The notes beneath the pieces were generated by a model, which had not been told where the DNA came from, did no database searches, and saw only the letters and a program-made list of their open reading frames with translations. A stretch of 64,000 nucleotides of DNA, from contig CAJTEM010000009.1 in assembly GCA_910575255.1 (NCBI GenBank), positions 1-64,000 on the forward strand, given 5' to 3'. The stretch is from Lachnospiraceae bacterium. GTDB lineage: Bacteria > Bacillota > Clostridia > Lachnospirales > Lachnospiraceae. Below, piece by piece: positions 46,646-55,561 of this stretch (its first letter is position 1; the number at the start of each line of letters is the position of its first letter). The position numbers and the translations under genes were made by a program.

Positions 46646-47539
46646 ATGAATACACGGCAGATCGAATATATTCTTGCTATTGCAGAGGAAAAGAACATGC
46701 AACGGGCTGCGGAACGACTGTTTGTTACACAATCTACCCTAAGCCAGACATTAATCAAGCTGGAAAGGGAACTGGGCTGCCAGCTGTTTGTACGGAATTC
46801 ACGGGAAATGACCTTAACCCAGGCCGGACAGGCTTATGTAAATGGCGGGCAAAAAATACTCGGTATCAAGGAAGACACCTATCAGACCATCCACGCATTG
46901 AAAAATCAGCACCAGCGAATTTATCGGATCGGGATTTCCAGCCATTCCAGTATGGAGCGATTTCTGATGGTATCCGGAGAATTACAAAAGGTCTGGCAGG
47001 ACATTGAAATATATGCAATTGAGGATCATTACAAAAATTTAATCAACAAACTTTCAAAAAAGGAATTGCAGCTGATTATCATCACATGGGGATCCCTTTC
47101 CGATATTCCCTCTCCCTATAAGGTAATCAAAAAAGAGGAGATTAAGCTGGTGGCCCCGGCTGACTGGCATCCCAGACAAAGCAGCTCGGAAAGTCCGTCT
47201 GTCACCTGGGAACAGTTAAGTGAGGAACGGCTTATCTTACCTCCCCAGGGTTCTACGGTACGCAGCATTGCTGACAGTATGCTCTCCCGGTTTAGTTTTT
47301 ATCCCCGCATCACATACGAAACCGGCAACATTGAGACTACATTAATGATTGTACAGCAAAAACGCGGCCTTGGTTTTCTGCCGGAAAATTTATTGCCGCA
47401 AAATACGAGCCATTGCTTTTATAGTCTTGACCCTCCTTTCATCCGTTATCAGGTAATCGTCTATAACCAGGAAGCAGAACAAGATGAAATCCTGCAACAG
47501 TTTATTGCCCTGTCCGTTTCTCCGGATCTGTTGTTGTAA
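46646..47539 (+). CDS. LysR-family regulator
   Basis: A 297-residue regulator. The N-terminal winged helix (MNTRQIEYILAIAEEKNMQR, then LFVTQSTLSQTLIKLERELG) is typical, followed by a periplasmic-binding-type effector domain. LysR regulators usually control the divergent neighbour, here the damaged KDPG aldolase/TRAP operon. AAAGGAG precedes the start. It appears intact. Confidence 0.88.
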   Translation: MNTRQIEYILAIAEEKNMQRAAERLFVTQSTLSQTLIKLERELGCQLFVRNSREMTLTQAGQAYVNGGQKILGIKEDTYQTIHALKNQHQRIYRIGISSHSSMERFLMVSGELQKVWQDIEIYAIEDHYKNLINKLSKKELQLIIITWGSLSDIPSPYKVIKKEEIKLVAPADWHPRQSSSESPSVTWEQLSEERLILPPQGSTVRSIADSMLSRFSFYPRITYETGNIETTLMIVQQKRGLGFLPENLLPQNTSHCFYSLDPPFIRYQVIVYNQEAEQDEILQQFIALSVSPDLLL

Positions 47540-47708
47540 ACGCAGTCACGCGGCATCCCTTCCCGGACAGTCAGCGCAAAAATCAGCATCATGACCATAT
47601 CATCCGGGTAAAACCCGGGACATTTTCTTCCTACTCTAATAAATGCGGGAACGCCTGCGCGCTCCCGCATATATTACAGTAAAGCCCTGTAAAGGAAAAC
47701 GAACCACT

Positions 47709-48209
47709 ATGCCGAATCCACATCCGACTCCCCGTCTCGCCTTTGTCCATCTTCTCGAGGAGAATCGCCCGCAGGCCATTGCCTGGCTTCAGGGTGGTTC
47801 TGCTTATTCGCAGATCAGCGGACTGGTAAAATTCTATGAGACCCCCTACGGCGGAGTCCTTATTGAAACCGAGATCTTCAACCTTCCGGGAATTACGGTT
47901 CCCGGAAGCACCGGTTTCTATGCTCTCCATATTCATGAATACGATGATTGCTCAGAAGATTTTTCCCGAACCGGCGACCATTACAATCCAGATGCCAGGC
48001 CTCATCCCCAACATGCCGGTGACCTGCTCCCGCTTTTAGGCAACCAGGGCTATGCCTGGGAAGTCTTCTATGACAAACGCTTTCAGATCCGGGATATCCT
48101 CAACCGCTCTGTTGTGATTCACGCCAATCGGGATGATTTCACCACACAGCCCTCTGGCGATGCCGGACAGAAGATTGCCTGCGGCATCATCCGAAGCAAT
48201 CATACCTGA
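47709..48209 (+). CDS. Cu/Zn superoxide dismutase-like protein
   Basis: A 166-residue protein started at the ATG at 47709. The copper ligands would be H74, H76 (ALHIHEYDDC), H91 (GDHYNP) and H138 (VVIHAND-like), and the zinc ligands H91, H99, H102 and D105. C81 and C158 (KIACGII) fit the conserved disulphide. The key GDAG and late Arg-type residues of classical SodC are only partly present. Unusually there is no signal peptide, although most bacterial Cu/Zn SODs are exported. A hairpin TGCGGGA/TCCCGCA (about 47643-47669) lies just upstream. Confidence 0.75.
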   Translation: MPNPHPTPRLAFVHLLEENRPQAIAWLQGGSAYSQISGLVKFYETPYGGVLIETEIFNLPGITVPGSTGFYALHIHEYDDCSEDFSRTGDHYNPDARPHPQHAGDLLPLLGNQGYAWEVFYDKRFQIRDILNRSVVIHANRDDFTTQPSGDAGQKIACGIIRSNHT

Positions 48210-48312
48210 CAATAGTTGAAATACCGTTTTCATAAAAGTGCCTAATCGGTATATTGACATGTTTACCCGGTCTCTTGAGGCCTCCGGTCATATGCTCTTC
48301 CTTGTACTGTGC

Positions 48313-49296
48313 TTACCGCAAAAACAGTTGTACCCAGTAGTCAACACCTGCACTGTTCTGATAATGTCCGACGGCAATCGAGGTAAAACCAGTATTCAGA
48401 ATATTGGCCCGATGGCCGGAGCTGTTCATCCAGTCTTTCATCACCAGCGCCGGTGTTTTCTGTCCATATGCAATGTTTTCTCCTGACGACTGGAAACTGA
48501 TTCCCGCCGAGCTTAATGCCGTGGAGAAATTACTGCCGTTGGGACGGGTATGAGAAAAACTTTGCTCAATCTCCTTTGCCCGCAAAAGCGCAGCGCTTTC
48601 TGCCTTTGTATGTACCTTGAGGGAAGGCAATCCCGCTTTTGCCCGCTCTTCATTCACCAGACGGACCACCTCGTCTGCGTAGGCATCCTGGCTTCCGCCC
48701 AAATCCGGGATTTCGGGTTCATCCGGAATGACTGGCTTGTCCGGAATAACCGGTTTATCCGGGATCTCCGGTTTGTCAGGAATCTCCGGCTTGTCCGGGA
48801 TCTCCGGTTTGTCAGGAATCTCCGGCTTGTCCGGGATCTCCGGTTTGTCAGGAATCTCTGGCTTGTCCGGGATCTCTGGTCTGTTCCAGCAGTCCGAATC
48901 ATTTCCCCCGATGCCGATTCCCGGAAAACAGTCCTCAAAAGAATCGAATCCAGGGCAGCTGCTTCCCCCGTTTCCGGATGACGAACCGCCAAAGCAGTTG
49001 TTTCCCCCAAAGTTCCAGGAAGGCGAACCGCCAGAGCAGCTTCCCCCAAAGAAAGAATTCCCGGAATTGCTGCCCCCCTGGCCATTCCAGGCGTCATTTC
49101 CCGGGCAGGAGCCTCCCCGGCTGCCCTGCAGCTGTCCCAGCATATCTTTTAAGTCTCCCAGGCTGCCTCCTCCAATCACTACTGTTCTTCCTCCAGGAAG
49201 GTTACAGGTGCCGGCATTCGCTGCATAAACAGTATTCGTCATAGCTCCTGCTGCCAAGACAGCGATTGCACATCGGTAGATTGTCTTTTTTTTCAT
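48313..49296 (-). CDS. Secreted CAP-domain protein with PEIPDK repeats
   Basis: A 327-residue protein with a signal peptide (residues 1-25, cleaved near VYAAN). Residues 28-137 are Gly/Ser/Cys-rich. Residues 140-198 are ten tandem six-residue units, mainly PEIPDK. Residues 205-327 form a CAP (SCP/PR-1-like) domain: ADEVVRLVNEERAKAGLPSL, SHTRPNGSNFSTAL, SSGENIAYG and SSGHRANILN, carrying the family His and Glu. The function of bacterial CAP proteins is mostly unknown. It is a single gene. Confidence 0.85.
   Translation of the reverse strand: MKKKTIYRCAIAVLAAGAMTNTVYAANAGTCNLPGGRTVVIGGGSLGDLKDMLGQLQGSRGGSCPGNDAWNGQGGSNSGNSFFGGSCSGGSPSWNFGGNNCFGGSSSGNGGSSCPGFDSFEDCFPGIGIGGNDSDCWNRPEIPDKPEIPDKPEIPDKPEIPDKPEIPDKPEIPDKPEIPDKPVIPDKPVIPDEPEIPDLGGSQDAYADEVVRLVNEERAKAGLPSLKVHTKAESAALLRAKEIEQSFSHTRPNGSNFSTALSSAGISFQSSGENIAYGQKTPALVMKDWMNSSGHRANILNTGFTSIAVGHYQNSAGVDYWVQLFLR
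48703..48879. repeat. 18-bp tandem repeat encoding PEIPDK
   Basis: Ten 18-bp units alternate slightly (TTGTCCGGGATCTCCGGT and TTGTCAGGAATCTCCGGC types), giving a 36-bp higher-order period. Such arrays vary in copy number by slippage. Confidence 0.85.
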
Positions 49297-49441
49297 GCCT
49301 TGTCATCCTTTCTGATTTTCCATGGTTTGCTGAATGATTTCCTAAATGTTACAAATCTGTTACAAAGCCATCATAACACATAATTCATGGAAAATAACTA
49401 GGAGATAGATGGCAGAACCTGCAGCACCTTCCAGAAAAGGC

Positions 49442-49480
49442 AAAAAAAGAAACCGAATCCAAAAATCGGAATTCGGTTTC
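49442..49480 (-). terminator. Terminator of the TM1266-like gene
   Basis: GAAACCGAAT pairs with ATTCGGTTTC, followed on the minus strand by TTTTTTTG. Confidence 0.85.
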
Positions 49481-49494
49481 TTTTTGCTGATTCT

Positions 49495-49776
49495 TTACTT
49501 CTGCTTTGAATACAATGCTTTGGAACTCACCCCCGGCAGCCGTCCCAGCTTGCCGGACACAGCACTGATCACATCTGCGGGAGCATCCAGAACCACACTG
49601 ATGATATTCACCTGCTTTTCCCGGTAGGGCAGCCCCATACGCCCGATCACATAATCGCTGTACTGGTGAAGGATCTCATTTACCAATCCTGCTGCCTCCA
49701 GCCTCTCGACAATAATCCCAACCACAGCAATCCGGCTCTCAGCCATGCTCTCCTGCTTGTCCTCTCCCATCCCCAT
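49495..49776 (-). CDS. TM1266-family (iron-only hydrogenase system) putative regulator
   Basis: A 93-residue ACT-like protein. The stretch ESRIAVVGIIVERLEAAGLV, then HQYSDYVIGRMGLPYREKQVNIISVVLDA and SAVSGKLGRLPGV, matches the TM1266-like family, usually next to [FeFe]-hydrogenase maturation genes. No such genes lie nearby, so the link is only by family. The likely real start may be the second Met near residue 11. Confidence 0.75.
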   Translation of the reverse strand: MGMGEDKQESMAESRIAVVGIIVERLEAAGLVNEILHQYSDYVIGRMGLPYREKQVNIISVVLDAPADVISAVSGKLGRLPGVSSKALYSKQK

Positions 49777-49819
49777 CTCCTTTTCTGCCTTTAAGCATAC
49801 ATTCCCTGAAACGTATTCT

Positions 49820-51763
49820 CTATCTCACAATCTCCATCTCCCCGTCTGCCTCCGGCATGCTGCTGACCGGATTCTGACGGATATCCAGATATTTCAGGCC
49901 TTCCACCTGATTCAGCGGAGCCAGATCCGTCACATAATTATTGTTCAGGCTCAGCCGCGTAAGCTTTTTCAAATCCGAGGCAAACTGAATATTGGTCAGC
50001 TGATTTCCATCCAGATCAAGTTCCTCCAGATTAGGATAAAGCTTCAGAAATCCGGTATGCTCATCCATTGTCACATCATCATACCAGATATCCGTCATCC
50101 CCAAATTCGATTCCACATGGAAATTCTTTTTCAGGCTGACATTTTTAAGCTGCAGCTTTCTCAGTGACGGATTCTCCTGCAGCTGGCCAAAATCAATCTC
50201 AAACATACTGTCATTCAGATACAGCTCCTCCAGGCCGGCATGGTTCAGCGCATGGGAAATATCCCCATAAATCTCCGTCTTGCGTCCGTAACCACTCCAG
50301 CCGCTCCCGTCGCTGGCACCGCACAGATCCAGATATTTCAGACCAGTCATCCCATCCAGGAAGCGGACATCCTTAAGTGGCGTGGAATACGTCCAGACCG
50401 AATAACAAGCCAGACGGGAAAGCTTTGTCAGCGATGAGATTGACCGGATCTCATCGATATTACACCCATGGATAGACAAAGTCTTCAGATTCGTCAGGCG
50501 TCCCAGGGGAGCCACAGATATCAGGCCGCTCACATCCAGCTCCTCCAGCCGGCTAAGGGCCGACAGATCCGGATCCGGCTGGGAGGTGTACTTATCCAGT
50601 TTCAGTGACTGAAGACCCGACAATGCGGAAAGAAATTCATAATCTTTAAGGGAAGAATTATCCTCCAGGCTCAGAAATGTCAGCTGCGGGAAATCCGCCA
50701 ACGGTTCCATGCTGATAGCCTCCGTCTCCTTCAGGGACAGTTCCGTAAGGCTGGTAAGCGGCTTCAGGAAACTGACCTCCCGGATAGCCTCTGACTTCAG
50801 ATCGAGCTTTTCCAGACCTGTGAGCACAGACAGCGCCGAATAATCGGTCATGCTGTGGGTCTCTTCCTGCGAAAAAGAATCACCGCTATCCACCTTTTCC
50901 ACGATCTTCAGAGAACGCAGCTTCCCCAGTGCAGCCAACTGCCGCAGGTCAGGCGCCATCACATCCTCCAGAGCTAAAATCTCCAGGTTTTCAAAACCTG
51001 ACAGCCCTTCCAGACTCTCCGGCCCATCCATCCGCAGCTCCACCAGCTGTTCCGGCTCCAGCCACTGTGCCAGTTCCGCCGGACTTCCTCCATGACAGGA
51101 CAACCCCTTCAGCTTCTTAAGCTTTCCCAAAACCGCTCCGTCTGCCCAGCGATAAGACAGCTCCAGCTTCTCCAGATTCGGAAAATTGGCCAGGTCATCC
51201 GTATCCCAGTCCTTCGGCTCAAGACCTGCTGACTGTACTGCCGCCAGCCCTTCCCCGTAAGGATCCCCGAAGCTAAAATCCACAAAAAAGGTATCCCTGG
51301 TATTACGAATGCTTAAGTAGCGCAGCCTTTGAAGTTCCTCTGCCGTAACCATATCTGCTGTCTTTCCATAGATCCCCTCAATCAGCTCCTCATAAAACGG
51401 TGAACAGGCCGATGTATACTCCTCTTCTTCCTCAGCTGCCGGCACCGACGCCGACAAGTAACGATAGCTCTGAGCCGGCGCAAGTATATCCCGGCTGATG
51501 ATCCCTGCCCCGATCAGGAACAAAAATCCCGCTCCGGCAAAGATCAGCGTCGCCCATACAGCTGATACAGCGCCTGAGAAATCCTTCCGGCTGTTCCCAC
51601 TGCCGGGGGATTCGATGTGCTGATGCACATGGTAATTGATCACCCGGTCATCCTCCAGAATATACTGGCTTTTGCAGTACTCGCAGGCAACGATTTTGGT
51701 GTTCCCCTCCACCGGCATCAGGCGTCCGCCGCAGTTCGGACATTTCAGGTCTACAAACTTCAT
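49820..51763 (-). CDS. Zinc-ribbon, membrane-anchored leucine-rich-repeat protein
   Basis: A 647-residue protein. The N-terminus has a zinc ribbon (C8, C11, C27, C30; LKCPNCGGR, then CEYCKSQY). One membrane segment lies at about residues 67-90 (SAVWATLIFAGAGFLFLIGA). The remainder, about 180-640, is a run of LRRs of the 22-residue type (LEKLDLKSEAI, LTELSLKETEAI, LKYLDIRQNPV), likely outside the membrane if the ribbon is cytoplasmic. It looks like a surface or signalling scaffold. It is followed on the same strand by the TM1266-like gene 43 bases away. Confidence 0.75.
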   Translation of the reverse strand: MKFVDLKCPNCGGRLMPVEGNTKIVACEYCKSQYILEDDRVINYHVHQHIESPGSGNSRKDFSGAVSAVWATLIFAGAGFLFLIGAGIISRDILAPAQSYRYLSASVPAAEEEEEYTSACSPFYEELIEGIYGKTADMVTAEELQRLRYLSIRNTRDTFFVDFSFGDPYGEGLAAVQSAGLEPKDWDTDDLANFPNLEKLELSYRWADGAVLGKLKKLKGLSCHGGSPAELAQWLEPEQLVELRMDGPESLEGLSGFENLEILALEDVMAPDLRQLAALGKLRSLKIVEKVDSGDSFSQEETHSMTDYSALSVLTGLEKLDLKSEAIREVSFLKPLTSLTELSLKETEAISMEPLADFPQLTFLSLEDNSSLKDYEFLSALSGLQSLKLDKYTSQPDPDLSALSRLEELDVSGLISVAPLGRLTNLKTLSIHGCNIDEIRSISSLTKLSRLACYSVWTYSTPLKDVRFLDGMTGLKYLDLCGASDGSGWSGYGRKTEIYGDISHALNHAGLEELYLNDSMFEIDFGQLQENPSLRKLQLKNVSLKKNFHVESNLGMTDIWYDDVTMDEHTGFLKLYPNLEELDLDGNQLTNIQFASDLKKLTRLSLNNNYVTDLAPLNQVEGLKYLDIRQNPVSSMPEADGEMEIVR

Positions 51764-51787
51764 GACACTCTGTCTTCTCCCTTAGTT

Positions 51788-52207
51788 CTAAAGAGCCTGC
51801 CGAATCTTCTCTGCAATCTCCTCATACTCTGCATCTGTCAAAAGCACCTTGCCCGGATTCATCTCAAACACGCCGCCCCACTCCGGTCCGCCTTCATACT
51901 TGGGTACCAGATGCATATGCAGATGGCATCCGGTGTCGCCATAAGCGCCGTAATTCACCTTGTTCGGCCGATATACCTTGTGAATCGCTCTTGCCGCCTT
52001 TGCCACATCTGCAAAAAATGCATTCCGCTCCTCGTCTGTCAGCTCGATCATCTCACTGATATGCTTGTCATGAGCCAGAATCAAACGCCCCGGATGGCTC
52101 TGCTCCTTGAACACATACAAAAATCCGGTATCCATCTTACAGATCGGATAAGCAAACTTCGCCACCAGCTCGCCTTGCATACAATACGCGCAATTCACAT
52201 CTTTCAT
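51788..52207 (-). CDS. HIT-family nucleotide-binding protein
   Basis: A 139-residue protein with the histidine triad HLHMHLV (H95, H97, H99) near the C-terminus and the preceding VNYGAYGDTG loop. HIT proteins hydrolyse nucleotide phosphoramidates and related substrates. A CxxC-like pair (C6, C9) at the N-terminus could bind zinc. It precedes the LRR gene by 24 bases. Confidence 0.85.
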   Translation of the reverse strand: MKDVNCAYCMQGELVAKFAYPICKMDTGFLYVFKEQSHPGRLILAHDKHISEMIELTDEERNAFFADVAKAARAIHKVYRPNKVNYGAYGDTGCHLHMHLVPKYEGGPEWGGVFEMNPGKVLLTDAEYEEIAEKIRQAL

Positions 52208-52329
52208 AATCCATACCTTCTCTTTCTTAAAATATAGATAACGACAGGTTCCATTTCTCTTATTTTACCCTTTTTATTTCCGCAGCGCAAGCTATACTTT
52301 TAATATTACACAGCTCATTTCCCCGGCTG

Positions 52330-52640
52330 TTACTTTCCGCAGACAATGACATTAACTCAAGCTGTCGCAAAAGGTACGCCTTGGAACAAGGGGAGAGAGG
52401 CCGCCGGGAATGGTCTGCTACTTTCTCCAGTTTCGAGATCAAGAATTCCTAAAATTTCTGATTTTTGCTAAAAACGAAACGAAAATTCACAAACTCGCTC
52501 CGCTCAAACAGTGTGAATTTTCGTTTCAACGCAAAACTCAGAAATTTAAGGACTTCTAAATCTCTGCAAAGTCAAAATCCGCAGACCATTCCCGGCGGCC
52601 TCTCTCCCCTTGTTCCAAGGCTGAATATCCCTTTCTCCGA
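52330..52640. repeat. Palindromic repeat family A, full copy (52379-52620)
   Basis: The arm at 52379-52418 (CCTTGGAACAAGGGGAGAGA to TGGTCTGC) is the exact inverse complement of 52581-52620, 40 of 40 bases. The inner sequences also pair, with AAACGAAAATTCAC/GTGAATTTTCGTTT flanking a GCTCCGCTCAAACAG loop. The whole is a near-perfect palindrome of about 240 bp. It has no coding capacity. Confidence 0.85.
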
Positions 52641-52756
52641 AAACCATAATCCAGACAATCCTTTTCCAAAGTGCTTTTTCCGAAATCTTCCTCCCGAAAA
52701 TACAGCTTACTGACACTGTCTCACAGAAATAATTTCTTAGAAACTGATAGCCACCA

Positions 52757-52956
52757 GCTCTGGAAAAAGGGTTCCCCGGATTGCGTTTGCAGGATGCCTA
52801 GAAACTCTTAGCTCGCAGGAATCTGCGTCAGGAACAAAAATACAGCTGTCTGAGCGAAGCGAGTTCTGTATTTTTGTTCCTGCTTTTAGCAGATTCCTGC
52901 AAGCTTAGAGTTTCTGCATCCGAAACTCGCAATCCGGAGAACCCTTTTTCCAGAGC
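52757..52956. repeat. Palindromic repeat family B, full copy
   Basis: The left arm (GCTCTGGAAAAAGGGTTCCC onward, through CTCGCAGGAATCTGC and GGAACAAAAATACAG) is the inverse complement of the right arm ending CCCTTTTTCCAGAGC with few mismatches over about 90 bp. The loop region is CTGTCTGAGCGAAGCGAGTT. A half copy lies at 28564-28683. Confidence 0.8.
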
Positions 52957-53001
52957 GTGCCTCTCGGAACCTCTCAGAACCTCCCGGAACCTCCGTCCTT
53001 T

Positions 53002-54477
53002 TTATGCAGCCTTCGCTTCTCCCTGCCCTGCTGCCTCTGCCTTCGGTTTATCCGGCTTCTTCCACGCATGCATTGCCAATGCCAGCGCAATCACGCCGTA
53101 GGACACAAACACGCGGAAATACTCACCGATTACCGGATCCCCGAACAGCTCCTTACCTGCCAGCGGCGATACGATAAACAGGGTGTGGAACAGCACAATT
53201 CCCAGAAGGGCCTGCTTATTCGTGGCCTTCTGCACAGAAGCGCCGCCTACCAGCAATGCCGCAATCGCAAACTGTCCCACCTGTGTATGCGCGCCATAGG
53301 TAGAGATCGTACCCACATTCTGCAGGAATATCAGCTGCCCCCAACTCGCAAGCACGGTCGAAAAAATCATGGCAATGATACGGGTCTTGTCCACATCAAT
53401 GCCTGCCGCATTCGCCACCACACGGCTTTGCCCGACGGTCCTCATATTCTGCCCCAGACGGGTCTTCATCAGAATATTGTTGAAAATGCAGAGTGCGCCG
53501 ATACAGAGATATGTCATCACGGGCAGTTTCACAACAATCAGCACATTATAAATCGTCGGCACATAGGTCAGTGCGTAGACAACTGCCGCCAATATCACAT
53601 TGACGCCTGCCTTCAGCGGCTTAAAGGTTCCCGGACCTGCTTCCTCGCCGCCCTTCTTTGCCTGCAGCTTCCATTTCACAAAGCCGTACAGCTGCCAGAG
53701 AACAGTACCCAGGCATCCCAGCTCCACTGCCGATAACAACAGCAGACGGTCAGCCGCCAGGAACCGCTCCACCGGCCCGATATAGGTCAGGGCATAGATC
53801 ACCACCGCTGCCACAGCCCTGGCTCCCACAGACTTCCAGTCCACGGTCTGCTTCTTCGCCAGCTTGACAATCACGGAACACGCCATAATAATCAGCATCA
53901 GATAAAAGCCCAGCTCCACAATCGTCAGCATCGGAATCGTATCCAGAGCATATTTTACGGTATCCTTCAGATCAATGGTATTCTTGACCCCGATGCCGGT
54001 CGGGATCATCAGGGTGGAATTGTTCATCTTGATCACGCCGCCGAAGATAAACAGAAATACCAGCTGATAGATACCATCTGCAAAATATCCCAGCACCAGA
54101 CCACCGATCATCTCATTGCCCTTCATATAGTTAAACAGTTTTCCTACCAGAAAACCAAAGAACACGGCAAAGGGTGTCGCCAGCACCACGGTAAGCAAGA
54201 AGCCGGAGATCCCGGTCAATCCCCAGTACGTGGTCAGAAAGATCGCCAGCTGTGCCGCCATAGCGCCGATAACAATACCAAAATTCAGTCCCATTCCGGC
54301 AATAACCGGAATGATCAGGGACAGCACAATAAAGGAATTCCGGGCAATACGGGTGAACAACTCCGAAACCACAAACGTCAGTGGCTGCTTGGAAAAATAT
54401 GTCGCCAGCACACAGAGGATCAGGAACAAAAATACCACCATATTATGAAACAGAAAATCCGTTACTTTTTTATTCAC
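53002..54477 (-). CDS. ABC transporter permease (RbsC-type)
   Basis: A 491-residue permease with a GTG start at 54477, overlapping the previous gene by 8 bases. It has about ten hydrophobic helices, the repeated Gly-rich segments MGLNFGIVIGAMAAQLA and NAAGIDVDKTRI, and a large central insertion (residues 205-300) not seen in typical RbsC. The C-terminal tail is Ala/Glu/Lys-rich. It pairs with the next permease. Confidence 0.8.
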   Translation of the reverse strand: MNKKVTDFLFHNMVVFLFLILCVLATYFSKQPLTFVVSELFTRIARNSFIVLSLIIPVIAGMGLNFGIVIGAMAAQLAIFLTTYWGLTGISGFLLTVVLATPFAVFFGFLVGKLFNYMKGNEMIGGLVLGYFADGIYQLVFLFIFGGVIKMNNSTLMIPTGIGVKNTIDLKDTVKYALDTIPMLTIVELGFYLMLIIMACSVIVKLAKKQTVDWKSVGARAVAAVVIYALTYIGPVERFLAADRLLLLSAVELGCLGTVLWQLYGFVKWKLQAKKGGEEAGPGTFKPLKAGVNVILAAVVYALTYVPTIYNVLIVVKLPVMTYLCIGALCIFNNILMKTRLGQNMRTVGQSRVVANAAGIDVDKTRIIAMIFSTVLASWGQLIFLQNVGTISTYGAHTQVGQFAIAALLVGGASVQKATNKQALLGIVLFHTLFIVSPLAGKELFGDPVIGEYFRVFVSYGVIALALAMHAWKKPDKPKAEAAGQGEAKAA

Positions 54478-55561
54478 GTCCGCTGCCTCCTTTCACCTGG
54501 CTGAGCGCATATATGATAATTCCGTTGGAGATAATCAGACGTGCGACCTCGGACAGGTTGCTCTCTGGAATGAACTGATTCGCCACCGGCAATCCCAACG
54601 CCAGAATCCCCTGGAACAGAAAGGTACCGATCAGCACATGCGTAATCCGTGCCCGCTTGGGACTGGCCCCGCCGATCAGCACAGCCGCCACGGAAGTAAA
54701 GCCCATCATCATCGGGCCGTTATACAGCTGCATAAAGCCAAAGCCCTGGGCATATACCAGGATTCCCACTGCTGCCAGCACCGTAGACAAGGTAGTCCCG
54801 ATCAGGCGCATCTTATTAACATTGATGCCTGCTGCTTTGGCAAACATGGGATTCGCCCCTGCCGCGCTCATCGCTATCCCTGTCTTGGAATGCATAAACA
54901 GCCATACCAGAAAACACATCAGGAAGAAAAAGAGCAAAAGCCCCGTGGGAATCGTAAGGTTTCCAATATTAAAGGCCAACGTTTTGTTCATCACATTGCT
55001 GTAGGAAGAGGCCAGAGAAATCGTATTACGAAGCCCCTTTCCTGCATTCGGCCAGATCAATTCCCCATCCGTAAAGGGCAGCAGCATCCACCACATATTC
55101 ATGAACGCAATGATAGAAAATCCCACATACGTAGTCACAGTCATCTCGGATCCCTTTACACGGTTTAACAGCTGGCCATACAAATAGCCGATCACAGTGG
55201 CCAGTACCACCCCAATCAGAATAGCTGCCAGAATCGCAACCCACATAGCAAACAAGGGGTGAATCGCAACCAGGGATGGGTTCTGGGCAATCTGCAGCTG
55301 GATCACAATCAGTCCGCCTAAAAGCCCTCCCACAATCCCCATGGAGATCCCGAAATTCAATCCGATTCCGCACTGCACAGCCGGCACCATGGCCAATGCC
55401 AGAATCCCAAACATCCCCCATCGCCGGATACAGTCACTCAACAGCTGCATCAGGTTCATGTGGAACCCCCCTGCCGCTACTACCAGAAACAGAAAGAACG
55501 ACACAATAATGATACGGGGCAATCCAAACTTTTGTACCAGTGGTTTCAATGGATTACGCAT
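54470..55561 (-). CDS. ABC transporter permease (RbsC-type)
   Basis: A 363-residue permease started at 55561 (the frame overlaps the ATPase stop by 8 bases, GGAAG upstream). Marks are NFGISMGIVGGLLGGL and MSAAGANPMFAKAAGINVNK. It is the first permease of the two. Both lie downstream of the ATPase gene in an operon headed by the DUF3798 binding protein. Confidence 0.8.
   Translation of the reverse strand: MRNPLKPLVQKFGLPRIIIVSFFLFLVVAAGGFHMNLMQLLSDCIRRWGMFGILALAMVPAVQCGIGLNFGISMGIVGGLLGGLIVIQLQIAQNPSLVAIHPLFAMWVAILAAILIGVVLATVIGYLYGQLLNRVKGSEMTVTTYVGFSIIAFMNMWWMLLPFTDGELIWPNAGKGLRNTISLASSYSNVMNKTLAFNIGNLTIPTGLLLFFFLMCFLVWLFMHSKTGIAMSAAGANPMFAKAAGINVNKMRLIGTTLSTVLAAVGILVYAQGFGFMQLYNGPMMMGFTSVAAVLIGGASPKRARITHVLIGTFLFQGILALGLPVANQFIPESNLSEVARLIISNGIIIYALSQVKGGSGRE

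Noticed and set aside
48703-48879. Possible CRISPR-like array
   Set aside because: The periodicity is 18 bp with no spacers, and the repeat encodes PEIPDK within a good secreted-protein gene.
52874-53101. Plus-strand frame at 52874 resembling that at 28572 (both contain a VSASETRNP segment)
   Set aside because: The similarity comes from the shared palindromic repeat B at DNA level. Neither copy has a ribosome-binding site, and their tails diverge immediately outside the repeat.
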